DNA from: Bradyrhizobium sp. CCGUVB1N3
GTDB taxonomy: Bacteria > Pseudomonadota > Alphaproteobacteria > Rhizobiales > Xanthobacteraceae
Reading direction: 5' to 3'
Assembly (NCBI RefSeq): GCF_024199925.1
Contig: NZ_JANADR010000001.1
Location: 6,699,501-6,763,500, forward strand
DNA: 64,000 nucleotides
Shown: one piece after another, positions 35,360 through 44,418 of the stretch
Position numbering within the stretch: the stretch's first letter is position 1
Layout of the letters: each line of letters starts with the position of its first letter
Made by a program: the position numbers and the translations under genes
The notes under the pieces: model-generated
What the model saw: the letters and a program-made list of their open reading frames with translations, nothing else
What the model was told of the DNA's origin: nothing
Database searches by the model: none

Positions 35360-35526
35360 CCCTCTCCCCTTGTGGGAGAGGGGCAGGGTGAGGGGTAGCC
35401 ACGAACTCCGACCTCGCCTGGGGTTACCCCTCACCCCAACCCTCTCCCATCGCAAGTCGGGCCTGCCCGACTTGCGCAGATCAAGAATGCGCAACCGGGG
35501 TAAACCCCGGTTGCGTGGGAGAGGGG
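35360..35526. repeat. Intra-operon palindromic repeat, family B with nested palindromes
   Basis: This element fills most of the 305-base gap (35280-35584) between the binding-protein and permease genes. The arms are CCCTCTCCCCTTGTGGGAGA and CCCTCTCCCA / TGGGAGAGGG. Its core CACGAACTCCGACCTCGC recurs at 37620-37637. Two perfect palindromes lie inside the right arm: AAGTCGGGCCTGCCCGACTT and GCAACCGGGG-TAAA-CCCCGGTTGC. No gene is seen in the gap. Confidence 0.85.
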
Positions 35527-35584
35527 GCGCAGCGGAGTCCGCGGTTAGAGCGAGCTCATACGCGATCGATGCGAGGAACACCCC

Positions 35585-36598
35585 ATGCTGACCATGATCG
35601 GCAAGCGCCTGATGTTCGCGATTCCCTCGTTGATCGGCGTCGTCATTGTCACCTTCCTGCTGACGCGCGCGCTGCCCGGTGATCCGGCTGCGTATTTCGC
35701 CGGCCCCGCCGCAACGAAAGAAGCCGTCGAGCAGATCCGCAAGAAGCTCGGCTTCGACAAGCCGTTGATCGAGCAGTTCTTCCGCTACGCCAATGATCTC
35801 GCGCATGGCGATTTCGGCACCTCGCTGACGACCGGCCAGCCGGTCGCGACCGAGATCCGCAACCGCCTGCCGGCCTCCGCTGAGCTGACGTTGCTCGGCC
35901 TCATCGTCTCCGTCGCCATCGCCATTCCGCTCGGCGTGCTGGCTGCAACACGGCCGGGCTCCTGGATCGATCATCTCTGTCGGGTGACGACGACGGCCGG
36001 CGTGTCGCTGCCGGTGTTCTTCACCGGCCTCGTGCTGGTCTATGCCTTCTATTTCCAGCTCGGCTGGTCGCCGGCGCCGCTCGGTCGCTTGGATGTGTTC
36101 TACAGCGCGCCGCCCACGATCACCGGCTTCTATCTGATCGACACGCTGATCGCGCGCGACTTCGAGGCCTTCCGCTCCGCGTTCAGCCAGCTCATCCTGC
36201 CCGCAACGACGCTTGCGATCTTCTCGCTGGCGCCGATCGCGCGCATGACGCGCGCCTCGATGCTGGCGGTGCTCGCGTCCGAATTCGTCCGCACCGCGCG
36301 CGCCAGCGGCCTGTCGCCGGCAACGGTGATCGTCACCTACGCCTTCCGCAATGCGATGCTGCCGGTCATCACAACGCTCAGCATGGTGTTCTCCTTCCTG
36401 CTAGGGGCCAACGTGCTGGTGGAAAAAGTCTTCGCCTGGCCCGGCATCGGCTCCTACGCGGTGGAGGCGCTGATCTCGTCGGACTTCGCGCCCGTGCAGG
36501 GTTTCGTGCTGACCATGGCGGTCATGTACGTGCTGCTCAATCTCCTGATCGACATCCTCTATGGCGTGATCGATCCGCGTGTACGGCTGGAAGGGTAG
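35585..36598 (+). CDS. ABC transporter permease, DppB-like
   Basis: A 337-residue inner-membrane permease with six segments. It starts MLTMIGKRLMFAIPSLIGVV and has the family's N-terminal block TRALPGDPA and the ATPase-contact (EAA) loop near TARASGLSPATVIVTYAFRN. GAGGAA precedes the ATG at good spacing. It forms the channel with the DppC-like protein that follows after nine bases. Confidence 0.93.
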   Translation: MLTMIGKRLMFAIPSLIGVVIVTFLLTRALPGDPAAYFAGPAATKEAVEQIRKKLGFDKPLIEQFFRYANDLAHGDFGTSLTTGQPVATEIRNRLPASAELTLLGLIVSVAIAIPLGVLAATRPGSWIDHLCRVTTTAGVSLPVFFTGLVLVYAFYFQLGWSPAPLGRLDVFYSAPPTITGFYLIDTLIARDFEAFRSAFSQLILPATTLAIFSLAPIARMTRASMLAVLASEFVRTARASGLSPATVIVTYAFRNAMLPVITTLSMVFSFLLGANVLVEKVFAWPGIGSYAVEALISSDFAPVQGFVLTMAVMYVLLNLLIDILYGVIDPRVRLEG

Positions 36599-36607
36599 GG
36601 GGCATTC

Positions 36608-37507
36608 ATGAGTTCTGTGGCGCCTGCTGTTGAGCCCGTCGGGCCCGCCCGCACTTCGGGATTGGTCGCGATCCTCGAACAAACCCGCTACGTTCTCGGC
36701 GAGAACAAGGTCACGGGCTTTGCCTTCGCGCTCCTGATCCTGATCCTCCTTGCCGCGATCCTCGGTCCCTGTGTGGTGCCGTACGATCCGTTGGCCTCCG
36801 ACACCGCCGCGTCGCTCAAGCCGCCTTCGGCCGCGCACTGGTTCGGCACCGATCAACTCGGCCGCGACATTTTTAGCCGTGTCATCGTGGCAACCCGGCT
36901 CGATACGTTCATCGCGATCGCCTCCGTCGTGCTGGTATTTCTGATGGGCGGACTCGCCGGCATCGCGGCCGGCTATTTTGGCGGCTGGACCGATCGCATC
37001 GTCGGCCGCATCGCCGACACCATCATGGCCTTCCCGCTGTTCGTGCTGGCGATGGGCATCGTCGCCGCGCTCGGCAACACCGTGCAGAACATCATCCTGG
37101 CGACCGCCATCGTCAACTTCCCGCTCTACGCCCGCGTCGCGCGCGCCGAAGCGAACGTTCGCCGCAACGCCGGCTTCGTGCAGGCGGCGCGGCTGTCGGG
37201 CAACGGCGAATTCCGCATCCTCCTGGTGCACATCCTGCCGAACATCATGCCGATCATGATCGTGCAGATGTCGTTGACCATGGGCTATGCCATCCTCAAT
37301 GCCGCCGGCCTCTCCTTCATCGGCCTCGGTGTCCGTCCGCCGACCGCGGAGTGGGGCATCATGGTCGCCGAGGGCGCCGGTTTCATGGTGTCGGGCGAAT
37401 GGTGGATCGCACTGTTCCCGGGCCTTGCGCTGATGCTCGCCGTGTTCTGCTTCAACCTGCTCGGCGACGGCCTGCGCGACATCGTCGACCCGCAGCGGAG
37501 GACGTGA
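36608..37507 (+). CDS. ABC transporter permease, DppC-like
   Basis: A 299-residue permease. It has the DppC N-terminal layout, with the first membrane segment at about 40-60 followed by the conserved HWFGTDQLGRDIFSRVIVA block. The EAA-type loop reads VQAARLSGNGEFRILLVHIL. It is the second channel subunit of the transporter whose other parts surround it. Confidence 0.93.
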   Translation: MSSVAPAVEPVGPARTSGLVAILEQTRYVLGENKVTGFAFALLILILLAAILGPCVVPYDPLASDTAASLKPPSAAHWFGTDQLGRDIFSRVIVATRLDTFIAIASVVLVFLMGGLAGIAAGYFGGWTDRIVGRIADTIMAFPLFVLAMGIVAALGNTVQNIILATAIVNFPLYARVARAEANVRRNAGFVQAARLSGNGEFRILLVHILPNIMPIMIVQMSLTMGYAILNAAGLSFIGLGVRPPTAEWGIMVAEGAGFMVSGEWWIALFPGLALMLAVFCFNLLGDGLRDIVDPQRRT

Positions 37508-37578
37508 GTGATGGTTGGCTTCGAGCGCGGGGAGAGGAACGTGAAGCTCACATGTGAGGTGGGCACAACTCTCTCTTT

Positions 37579-37683
37579 CCCTCCCCCCTTGTGGGGGAGG
37601 GGCAGGGAGGGGGGTAGCCACGAACTCCGACCTCGCTTGGGGCTACCCCCCTCCCCAACCCTCCCCCACAAGGGGGGAGGGAG
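37579..37683. repeat. Intra-operon palindromic repeat, family B
   Basis: CCCTCCCCCCTTGTGGGGGA on the left and TCCCCCACAAGGGGGGAGGG on the right, around a core CACGAACTCCGACCTCGCTT shared with 35360-35526. It lies in the 302-base gap (37508-37809) between dppC-like and ATPase genes. The rest of the gap, 37684-37797, is less GC-rich and shows nothing recognisable apart from the GGGGAGG ribosome site of the next gene. Confidence 0.85.
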
Positions 37684-37809
37684 CGGGAGAGTTGTGCTCG
37701 CCTCACGTACAAGTTTCCGGCAAAAATTGTTCAATGAATTCAATCTCATTCTACTTTGCATGGGGTTGTTTTCGAGCTTTTTGGTTGAAGCCCCCGCGGG
37801 GAGGCCGTC

Positions 37810-39549
37810 ATGACCGCCCAGCCGCTGCTCGACGTTCAGGACCTCACCGTCGAATTCACCACCCGCCGCGGCATCGTGAAGGCGGTGCAGCACGTCAACA
37901 TCTCCGTCGCCAAGGGCGAGACACTCGCCATCGTCGGCGAGTCCGGCTCCGGCAAGTCGGTGACCTCTTATGCCGTGATGCGCATCCTCGACCGCGCCGG
38001 GCGGATCGCCGAGGGCTCGGTGATGTTCTCCGGCATCGACGTGAAGGCCGCGTCCGAAGACCAGATGCGCGACCTGCGCGGCCGGGAGGTCTCGATGATC
38101 TTCCAGAACCCGCGCGCCGCGCTCAACCCGATCCGCAAAGTCGGCGATCAGATCGAGGACGTGCTGCGCACCCATGTGCAGCAGGCGCAGGTCACCGGTC
38201 ACGGCGAGAAGGCGATCGAGGCGCTGGAGCAGGTCAAGATCGCCCGTCCGCGCGAGCGCTACCACGCCTATCCCTTCGAGCTCTCCGGCGGCATGTGCCA
38301 GCGCGTCGTCATCGCGCTCGCGCTCGCCTGCAACCCGCAGCTCCTGATCGCGGACGAGCCGACCACCGGCCTCGACGTCACCACCCAGAAGGCGGTGATG
38401 GACCTCATCGTCGAGCTGACCAGGCGGCGTGCGATGTCGACCATCCTGATCACGCATGATCTCGGGCTAGCCGCCGCCTATTGCGACCGCGTCGTGGTGA
38501 TGGAGAAGGGCAGGGTGGTGGAGACCGCAAAGGCCGCCGACATCTTCGCGAACCCGCAGCACCCCTACACCCGAAAACTGATGCGCGCGACGCCGCGGAT
38601 CGGCGTCTCGCTCAGGGATCTGTTGCCCGAGGACGAGGCGGCGAGCGCGCCGGCCGCCGCGAGCGCCGAGCGTGTTGAGACGACTCCCGCTCCCGCAAGT
38701 GTCGATACAACCAAGCCCCTCCTCCTGATCGAAAAGCTCGTCAAGGAATACCCGCGCCAGGGCGCGACAGCGTTGATCGGAAAACTGTTCGGCCGCAAGC
38801 CGCCCGTCGAGCCCGAGATGTTCCGCGCGGTCGACGGCATCAGCTTTTCCATCGGCCATGGCGAGAGCGTCGGCCTCGTCGGCGAATCCGGCTGCGGCAA
38901 ATCGACGACGTCGATGATGGTGATGCGGCTCTTGGACCAGACCTCCGGCCGCATCCAGTTCGACGGCGAGGAGATCGGCAGCATGATGCCGAGCGCCTTT
39001 GCGCGCCTGCCGCTGCGCAGCCGCATCCAGATGGTGTTCCAGGACCCGACCGACAGCCTCAATCCGCGCTTCACCGCCGCGCGTGCTATCGCCGATCCGA
39101 TCATGCAACTCGGCGACATCCGGGGACGCGATGCCTTGCGGGCGCGCTGCGAGGAACTCGCGACCATGGTCGGCCTGCCGCACAATCTGCTCGACCGCTT
39201 TCCGCATCAATTGTCCGGCGGACAGAAGGCGCGCGTCGGCATCGCCCGGGCGATCGCGCTGCATCCCAAGCTCGTCATCCTGGACGAGCCGACCGCGGCG
39301 CTCGACGTCTCGGTGCAGGCGGTGGTGCTGAATCTGCTCCAGGACCTCAAGGCATCGCTAGGTATGAGCTACCTGTTCGTCTCGCATGATTTGAATGTAG
39401 TGCGCTTGCTGTGCGATCGTGTCATTGTGATGCGGGCGGGTCGAATCGTCGAAGCGGGGACTTCCGAAAGAGTCCTCAGCGATCCGCAGGACGACTACAC
39501 CAAGGAGCTGTTGACGGCGATCCCGCATCCGCCGTTACCGGCGCACTGA
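37810..39549 (+). CDS. Fused dual ABC ATPase, DppD-DppF-like
   Basis: A 579-residue fusion of the two ATPases that DppD and DppF supply separately. The first domain has Walker A GESGSGKS at 43-50, signature LSGGMCQR and Walker B LLIADEPTTGLD; the second has Walker A GESGCGKST near 358, signature LSGGQKAR and LVILDEPTAALD. The first signature has MC where Q is usual (LSGGM), which is common in DppD. Between the two lies an Ala/Pro-rich linker at about 275-298. It energises the permease pair encoded upstream. Confidence 0.94.
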   Translation: MTAQPLLDVQDLTVEFTTRRGIVKAVQHVNISVAKGETLAIVGESGSGKSVTSYAVMRILDRAGRIAEGSVMFSGIDVKAASEDQMRDLRGREVSMIFQNPRAALNPIRKVGDQIEDVLRTHVQQAQVTGHGEKAIEALEQVKIARPRERYHAYPFELSGGMCQRVVIALALACNPQLLIADEPTTGLDVTTQKAVMDLIVELTRRRAMSTILITHDLGLAAAYCDRVVVMEKGRVVETAKAADIFANPQHPYTRKLMRATPRIGVSLRDLLPEDEAASAPAAASAERVETTPAPASVDTTKPLLLIEKLVKEYPRQGATALIGKLFGRKPPVEPEMFRAVDGISFSIGHGESVGLVGESGCGKSTTSMMVMRLLDQTSGRIQFDGEEIGSMMPSAFARLPLRSRIQMVFQDPTDSLNPRFTAARAIADPIMQLGDIRGRDALRARCEELATMVGLPHNLLDRFPHQLSGGQKARVGIARAIALHPKLVILDEPTAALDVSVQAVVLNLLQDLKASLGMSYLFVSHDLNVVRLLCDRVIVMRAGRIVEAGTSERVLSDPQDDYTKELLTAIPHPPLPAH

Positions 39550-39568
39550 GAGCCTGTTTGGGAGCGTG

Positions 39569-39751
39569 ATGGCCGCCGAACCGCTGGACGACTATATCGA
39601 CGCCGTGGCGCAAGCGCTGGTGTTGCCGATCGAGGAGGCCTGGAGGCCGGCCATTCGCGCCAACCTCGATGTCTCGCTGCGGCTCGCCCGCCTCGTCGAC
39701 GAATTCGCGCTGCCGGACGAGATCGAGCCGGCGCCCGTGTTCACGGCCTGA
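39569..39751 (+). CDS. AtzG/HpxX-like small amidase subunit (DUF4089)
   Basis: A 60-residue protein beginning MAAEPLDDYIDAVAQALVLP and ending EPAPVFTA. This is the DUF4089 family: AtzG of 1-carboxybiuret hydrolase and HpxX of the oxalurate pathway. It acts like GatC, wrapping around and stabilising the amidase encoded next. GGGAG precedes the ATG at 39569 (a GTG lies directly before it). It is 17 bases after the ATPase gene and 7 bases before the amidase. Confidence 0.85.
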   Translation: MAAEPLDDYIDAVAQALVLPIEEAWRPAIRANLDVSLRLARLVDEFALPDEIEPAPVFTA

Positions 39752-39758
39752 TGCCGCC

Positions 39759-41153
39759 ATGACGACAGCTCCCGAAGTGACGGCAGCGGACATCGCCAAG
39801 GCGGTGGCGGGCGGCAAGCTGTCCGCGCTCGATGCGACCGAAGCTGCGCTCGCCCGCATCAAGCAGCACGACACGATTCTCAATTCCTTCACCGACGTCA
39901 CTGCCGAGCGCGCTCGCGCCAAAGCGCGCGCAATCGATGCCGACATCGCCGCAGGCAAGAAGGTCGGCCCGCTCGCAGGCGTCCCGTTCGCGGTGAAGAA
40001 CCTGTTCGACGTTGCGGGCCTGCCGACGCGCGCCGGCTCGAAGATCAATCGCGACCGCGCACCGGCCACGCGCGATGCGACGCTGATCGAGCGTATGGAA
40101 GCGGCCGGCGCCGTGCTGGTCGGCGCGCTCAACATGGGCGAATACGCCTACGACTTCACCGGCGAGAACGTCCATGACGGCCCCTCGCGCAATCCGCATG
40201 ATACGACGCGGATGAGCGGCGGCTCCTCTGGCGGCTCGGGCAGCGCCGTCGGCGGCGCGCTGGTGCCGATTGCCTTGGGTTCGGACACCAACGGCTCAAT
40301 TCGCGTGCCATCCTCGTTCTGCGGCATCTTTGGCCTGAAGCCGACCTATGGCCGGCTGTCGCGCGCACGTTCGTTCCCCTTCGTCGCGAGCCTCGATCAT
40401 CTCGGCCCGTTCGCGCGCTCTGTGACCGACCTCGCGCTGGCCTATGACGCGATGCAGGGCCCGGATGCCGACGATGCCGCCTGCACCACGCGTGGTGTCG
40501 AGCCGGTCGCGCCGCTTCTCGCGGAATCGATCTCCGGCTTGCGCGTCGCAATCGCTGGCGGCTACTTCCAGAAGAACGTGTTCCCCGAAGCCGTCGAAGC
40601 CGTTGGTCGCGTCGCCAAGGCCCTCGGCGCGACGCAAATGATCGACATTCCCGAGGCCGCGCGCGCCCGCGCGGCCGCCTATGTCATCACCACCACCGAA
40701 GGTGCCTCGCTGCATCTCGATCGCCTGCGCAAGCGGCCGAACGATTTCGATCCCGCGGTGCGCGACCGGCTGATCGCAGGCGCCATGGTGCCGGCGGCGC
40801 TGGTCGACCGCGCGCAAAAATTCCGCCGCTGGTACCGCGCGCAACTCGCTGAGATCTTCAGGTCCGTCGACGTGCTGCTCGCGCCCGCGACGCCCTGCAC
40901 GGCGCCAAAGCTCGGGCAGGTGACGTTCAAGCTCGACGGCGTCGAGTTGCCGGTGCGCGCCAATATCGGCATCCACACCCAGCCGATCTCCTTCATCGGC
41001 CTGCCCGTGGTTGCGGTGCCGGTGCCGCTCGAGCCGATGCCGATCGGCGTGCAGATCATTGCCGCGCCCTGGCGCGAGGATGTCGCGCTGCGCGTCGCGC
41101 ACGCGTTGGAACGGATGGGCGTGGTATCAGCGCCGTCGCCGAGAGGGTTTTGA
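39759..41153 (+). CDS. AtzE/HpxY-family amidase
   Basis: A 464-residue amidase-signature enzyme with the Ser-cisSer-Lys triad: K80 in PFAVKNLFD, cis-Ser in GGSSGGSG (156-157) and nucleophile S180 in [11 protein letters not shown]. With AtzG it forms 1-carboxybiuret hydrolase; HpxY in oxalurate use is a close relative. Start at the ATG 39759 ([11 protein letters not shown]), eight bases after the AtzG stop; the frame open from 39669 overlaps AtzG and is not used. The product of 1-carboxybiuret hydrolysis decays to allophanate, the substrate of AtzF encoded at 42415-44223, which supports the AtzE reading. Confidence 0.88.
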   Translation: MTTAPEVTAADIAKAVAGGKLSALDATEAALARIKQHDTILNSFTDVTAERARAKARAIDADIAAGKKVGPLAGVPFAVKNLFDVAGLPTRAGSKINRDRAPATRDATLIERMEAAGAVLVGALNMGEYAYDFTGENVHDGPSRNPHDTTRMSGGSSGGSGSAVGGALVPIALGSDTNGSIRVPSSFCGIFGLKPTYGRLSRARSFPFVASLDHLGPFARSVTDLALAYDAMQGPDADDAACTTRGVEPVAPLLAESISGLRVAIAGGYFQKNVFPEAVEAVGRVAKALGATQMIDIPEAARARAAAYVITTTEGASLHLDRLRKRPNDFDPAVRDRLIAGAMVPAALVDRAQKFRRWYRAQLAEIFRSVDVLLAPATPCTAPKLGQVTFKLDGVELPVRANIGIHTQPISFIGLPVVAVPVPLEPMPIGVQIIAAPWREDVALRVAHALERMGVVSAPSPRGF

Positions 41154-41154
41154 G

Positions 41155-41547
41155 ATGGAGATCGATCTCCCCGACGTGATCGCGGAAGTCAAAGCCGCGT
41201 TCGAGCGTTACGAGACCGCGTTGGTCAGCAACGACGTCGCCGTGCTCGGCGAGCTCTTTCGCAACGATTCCCGCACCCTGCGCTATGGCATCGGCGAGAA
41301 CCTCTACGGCTATGAGGCGATCTCCGGCTTTCGCGCCGCGCGCTCGCCGGTCGGGTTGAACCGGCGCACCGCGAAAACCGTTATCACCAGCTACGGCCGC
41401 GACACCGCGGTCGCCTCCACGCTGTTCTATCGCGACACCATGCCGGGCCGGGTCGGCCGGCAGATGCAGACCTGGGTCCGCTTCCCCGAGGGCTGGCGCG
41501 TCGTCGCCGCCCATGTCAGCATCATCGACGAGCCGAAAGAGACCTGA
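41155..41547 (+). CDS. AtzH/HpxZ-like protein (DUF3225)
   Basis: A 130-residue NTF2-like protein starting [20 protein letters not shown], with [14 protein letters not shown] and [23 protein letters not shown]3225 proteins are called AtzH beside atzG-atzE and HpxZ beside hpxX-hpxY; AtzH is reported to be an amidase-complex accessory protein or hydrolase partner, without a settled role. The ATG at 41155 overlaps the amidase stop (TGAGATG, one base apart). Confidence 0.86.
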   Translation: MEIDLPDVIAEVKAAFERYETALVSNDVAVLGELFRNDSRTLRYGIGENLYGYEAISGFRAARSPVGLNRRTAKTVITSYGRDTAVASTLFYRDTMPGRVGRQMQTWVRFPEGWRVVAAHVSIIDEPKET

Positions 41548-41551
41548 TCGC

Positions 41552-42274
41552 ATGACGCTTGACGATCTTCCGCCTGGAGCTCTGCCGGCCGAGCCGGTGG
41601 TGCCGCGCGTCGACCGGGCGCTGCCTTCGGTGCAGAAGGTCACGCGTGCCGAGGAACTGCGGCTTCAGCTCGCGGACGAGATCGTGCGCGGAACCTTGCC
41701 GCCCGGTGCGCCGCTGGATGAGACCGATATCGCGCGGCGCTTCAACGTCTCGCGCACGCCGGTGCGCGAAGCGCTGCGGCAGCTGGTGGCGAGCGGCCTC
41801 GTCGAGGCGCGCGCCCATCGCGGCGCGGTGGTGGCGCAGCCCTCGATCGAGCGGCTGACGAGCATGTTCGAGGCGATGGCGGAGCTGGAGGCCATGTGCG
41901 CCGGCCTTGCCGCCGAGCGGATGTCGGTGGCCGAGCGCCATGGTCTGGAAGCCATTCACGAGGAACTGCGGGTCTTGAGCTACACCGGCAATCCGGAGCG
42001 GTTCCACGAGGTCAATGAGCGTTTCCACAACGCGATCTATGCCGGCTCGCAGAACGGCTATATCGCCGAGATCACGCTCGCCACCCGTGTCCGCGTGCAG
42101 CCGTTCCGTCGCGCCCAGTTCCGCAATCTCGGCCGGCTCGCCAAGTCGCAAGCCGAGCACGACCGCGTCGTCGTTGCCATCATGCGCGGCGACAAGCAAG
42201 GCGCCGCCGCCGCCATGCGCGCGCATATCGAACTGGTGCGCGGGGAATACGAGATCTACGCGGTGTCGGTTTAA
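41552..42274 (+). CDS. GntR-family (FadR/FCD) transcription regulator
   Basis: A 240-residue regulator. The N-terminal winged helix contains DETDIARRFNVSRTPVREALRQLVASGLVEARAHRGAVV, and the C-terminal all-helical FCD domain has likely metal ligands in ERFHEVNERFHNAIYA and EHDRVVVAI. It starts four bases after the DUF3225 gene and is thus the last gene of the sigma-54-driven operon. It may sense an intermediate of the amide pathway, giving ligand control on top of nitrogen control. Confidence 0.9.
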   Translation: MTLDDLPPGALPAEPVVPRVDRALPSVQKVTRAEELRLQLADEIVRGTLPPGAPLDETDIARRFNVSRTPVREALRQLVASGLVEARAHRGAVVAQPSIERLTSMFEAMAELEAMCAGLAAERMSVAERHGLEAIHEELRVLSYTGNPERFHEVNERFHNAIYAGSQNGYIAEITLATRVRVQPFRRAQFRNLGRLAKSQAEHDRVVVAIMRGDKQGAAAAMRAHIELVRGEYEIYAVSV

Positions 42275-42286
42275 GTTGTAGATGTC

Positions 42287-42405
42287 GTAGGGTGGGCAAA
42301 GGCGCGTAGCGCCGTGCCCACCACTTTTCTCGCCGCACCAATGGTGGGCACGCTTCCGCCTTCGCTCTTCGAGCTACGGCGGACAAGTCGCTTTGCCCAC
42401 CCTAC
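42287..42405. repeat. Intergenic palindromic repeat, family C with insert
   Basis: GTAGGGTGGGCAAAGGCGCG on the left and GTCGCTTTGCCCACCCTAC on the right. Compared with 16161-16251 it has an extra block CGCCTTCGCTCTTCGAGCTA that makes its own hairpin with ACGGCGG. It separates the convergent GntR and allophanate hydrolase genes. Confidence 0.85.
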
Positions 42406-42414
42406 GATAGGCGA

Positions 42415-44223
42415 TTACGCCGTCGCAGTTTCCGCCATATACGCGCGCCAGCCGCCGAACGCGGTGATGTCGCGCGCAGCGCCCAGCGCTTCCGGCTCGA
42501 CGATGAAGCCTTTCACGCTGCGGCCGTCGGCGAGCTTGATTGTCCCGATTGAGAGCGGCGCTGGAATCGCGTTGACGAACTTGCCGAAGGCGGATGCGGT
42601 CAGCGCCCATATTTCCAGCGCGATCGCAGATCCCTTGCCCGCCTCGACGCGCAGCATGCCGGGCTTTGGCGGCGTCGTATCGAGCGCATAGAGCTTGTAA
42701 TCCGGCGCCGTTTTCGTTGCTTCGATCAGGCGTGCGTTCAGCGCCTTCAACTCGCCGTTCAGCGCCATGCCGGACAGATGCGCGCCGACCACCGCGATCG
42801 GAATCTCGTCGGCGCTGCTGGCCGGCAGCGGAGCGAGCGGTGCTTGCGCAACACCCTTTGCGCCGACGCTGAGCTTCGTGTCGGCGTGGAATACCCGGCC
42901 GATGCTGGCGAGAAATCCATCGCGGCCGGCGGGCGCGAGCAGCGTGATGCCGAAGGGCACGCCGTCGGGTCGCATCGATGCCGGCAGCGCCAGGCCGCAG
43001 AGATCGAGCAGGTTGACGAAGTTGGTGTAGGTGCCGAGCCGGCTGTTTAGCTCGATTGGGTTGGCGAGCACCTGCGCGGTCGAATAGACCGTGGGCGCCG
43101 TCGGCAGCACCACCGCATCCAGCTGCGCGAAGGCGCGCTCGGCGATCTTGCGCAGGCCTTGCAGACGATAGAGCGCGGAGAAGGTCTCGGCCGCGGTGAG
43201 CCGCGCGCCGGCAACGGTGATCTCCCGCGTCACGGGGTGGATCGCATCCGGCGCGGAGGCGAGGAGATTGCGGATCACGAGATAGCGCTCGGCGACCCAC
43301 GGTCCCTCGTAGAGCAGCCGCGCGGTCTCGTAGAACGGCTCGAGGTCGAACTCGACCAGCGTTGCGCCGAGCCCGGTCCAACGCTTCAAGGCCTCGCCAT
43401 AGGCGGCCTCCGATTTCTTGTCGCCGAAGAAGATCAGTTGCCCGTTGCGCGGCACGCCCAAACGAATGTTGGCCGGGAACGGCGTCATTGCACCAAGCGG
43501 CCGGTCGCGCGAGAACGGATCGGCCTGGTCCGGCCCCGCCATCACGGAAAGCGCGAGCGCGGCATCGTCCACCGTAAGAGCGAACACCGAGATGCAATCG
43601 AGCGTGCGGCACGCGGGCACGAGCCCTGCCGTCGAGATCATGCCGAGGCTCGGCTTCAGCCCGACGATGTTGTTGAGCATCGCCGGCACCCGGCCGCTTC
43701 CCGCAGTGTCGGTGCCGAGCGACAGCGGCACGAGGCCGGCGCCGACGGCCGTTGCCGAGCCCGAGCTCGACCCGCCGGGAATGAGATCCTCGCGGATCGG
43801 ATTTTTGGGAATGCCGTAAGGCGAGCGCACGCCGACGAGGCCGGTTGCGAACTGGTCGAGATTGGTCTTCCCGATGATGATGGCGCCGGCCGCACGCAGG
43901 CGCTCGACGGCCGTGGAGTCATGTGTCGGCGTGTAGGAGAAGGCCGGGCAGGCCGCCGTGGTCGGAAAGCCCAGCGCGTCGATATTGTCCTTCACCGCGA
44001 CAGGCACACCATAGAGCGGCAGGTTTGCTGCATCTTTCCGCGCCGCGAGCTTCTCGGCTTCCGCGATCGCGTCCTTCTCGTCGCGCAGGCTGATGAAGAC
44101 GGCATCATCGCCATAGTCGCGGATGCGCTGATAGCTGCGTGCGATCGTCTGCGCCGGCGTCATCGCACCTGCGCGATGCGCGGCGACGATCGCGGCTACC
44201 GTCTCTGGCTGGTCAGCCCCCAT
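42415..44223 (-). CDS. atzF: Allophanate hydrolase AtzF
   Basis: A 602-residue enzyme that splits allophanate into ammonia and carbon dioxide. The N-terminal amidase domain has K78 in PVAVKDNID, cis-Ser in PGGSSSGSA (about 153) and nucleophile S176 in GTDTAGSGRVP. The C-terminal domain from about 460 (VVGAHLSGMALNGELKALNA and WALTASAFGKFV) is the extra domain typical of AtzF that completes allophanate turnover. GGAG lies nine bases before the ATG. It has its own sigma-54 promoter and faces the atzG/E/H-like operon, whose product should feed it. Confidence 0.94.
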   Translation of the reverse strand: MGADQPETVAAIVAAHRAGAMTPAQTIARSYQRIRDYGDDAVFISLRDEKDAIAEAEKLAARKDAANLPLYGVPVAVKDNIDALGFPTTAACPAFSYTPTHDSTAVERLRAAGAIIIGKTNLDQFATGLVGVRSPYGIPKNPIREDLIPGGSSSGSATAVGAGLVPLSLGTDTAGSGRVPAMLNNIVGLKPSLGMISTAGLVPACRTLDCISVFALTVDDAALALSVMAGPDQADPFSRDRPLGAMTPFPANIRLGVPRNGQLIFFGDKKSEAAYGEALKRWTGLGATLVEFDLEPFYETARLLYEGPWVAERYLVIRNLLASAPDAIHPVTREITVAGARLTAAETFSALYRLQGLRKIAERAFAQLDAVVLPTAPTVYSTAQVLANPIELNSRLGTYTNFVNLLDLCGLALPASMRPDGVPFGITLLAPAGRDGFLASIGRVFHADTKLSVGAKGVAQAPLAPLPASSADEIPIAVVGAHLSGMALNGELKALNARLIEATKTAPDYKLYALDTTPPKPGMLRVEAGKGSAIALEIWALTASAFGKFVNAIPAPLSIGTIKLADGRSVKGFIVEPEALGAARDITAFGGWRAYMAETATA

Positions 44224-44261
44224 GGCAACAAAAACTCCGGCAACGAACTCTAGCAGCCATG

Positions 44262-44279
44262 AAGCAAGCGATGTGCCAT
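44262..44279 (-). promoter_or_regulatory. Sigma-54 (-24/-12) promoter of atzF
   Basis: On the minus strand ATGGCACATCGCTTGCTT has TGGCAC and TTGCT with GG (44277-44276) and GC (44265-44264) separated by exactly ten bases. The -12 element is about 40 bases before the atzF start codon. It is the second sigma-54 promoter of the amide-degradation block. Confidence 0.8.
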
Positions 44280-44418
44280 TGTGTACAGATTCCGGGCAGG
44301 CCGTCTGTTCCGGATATTATCGAAAGATCATGCGGTTACGAGAATAATCGCCGGCCGGCAGCGGTGCCCGGGTAACGCCCGGATGGGGGCATCTGCTCAA
44401 TTTTTGAGCAGTAACGAT

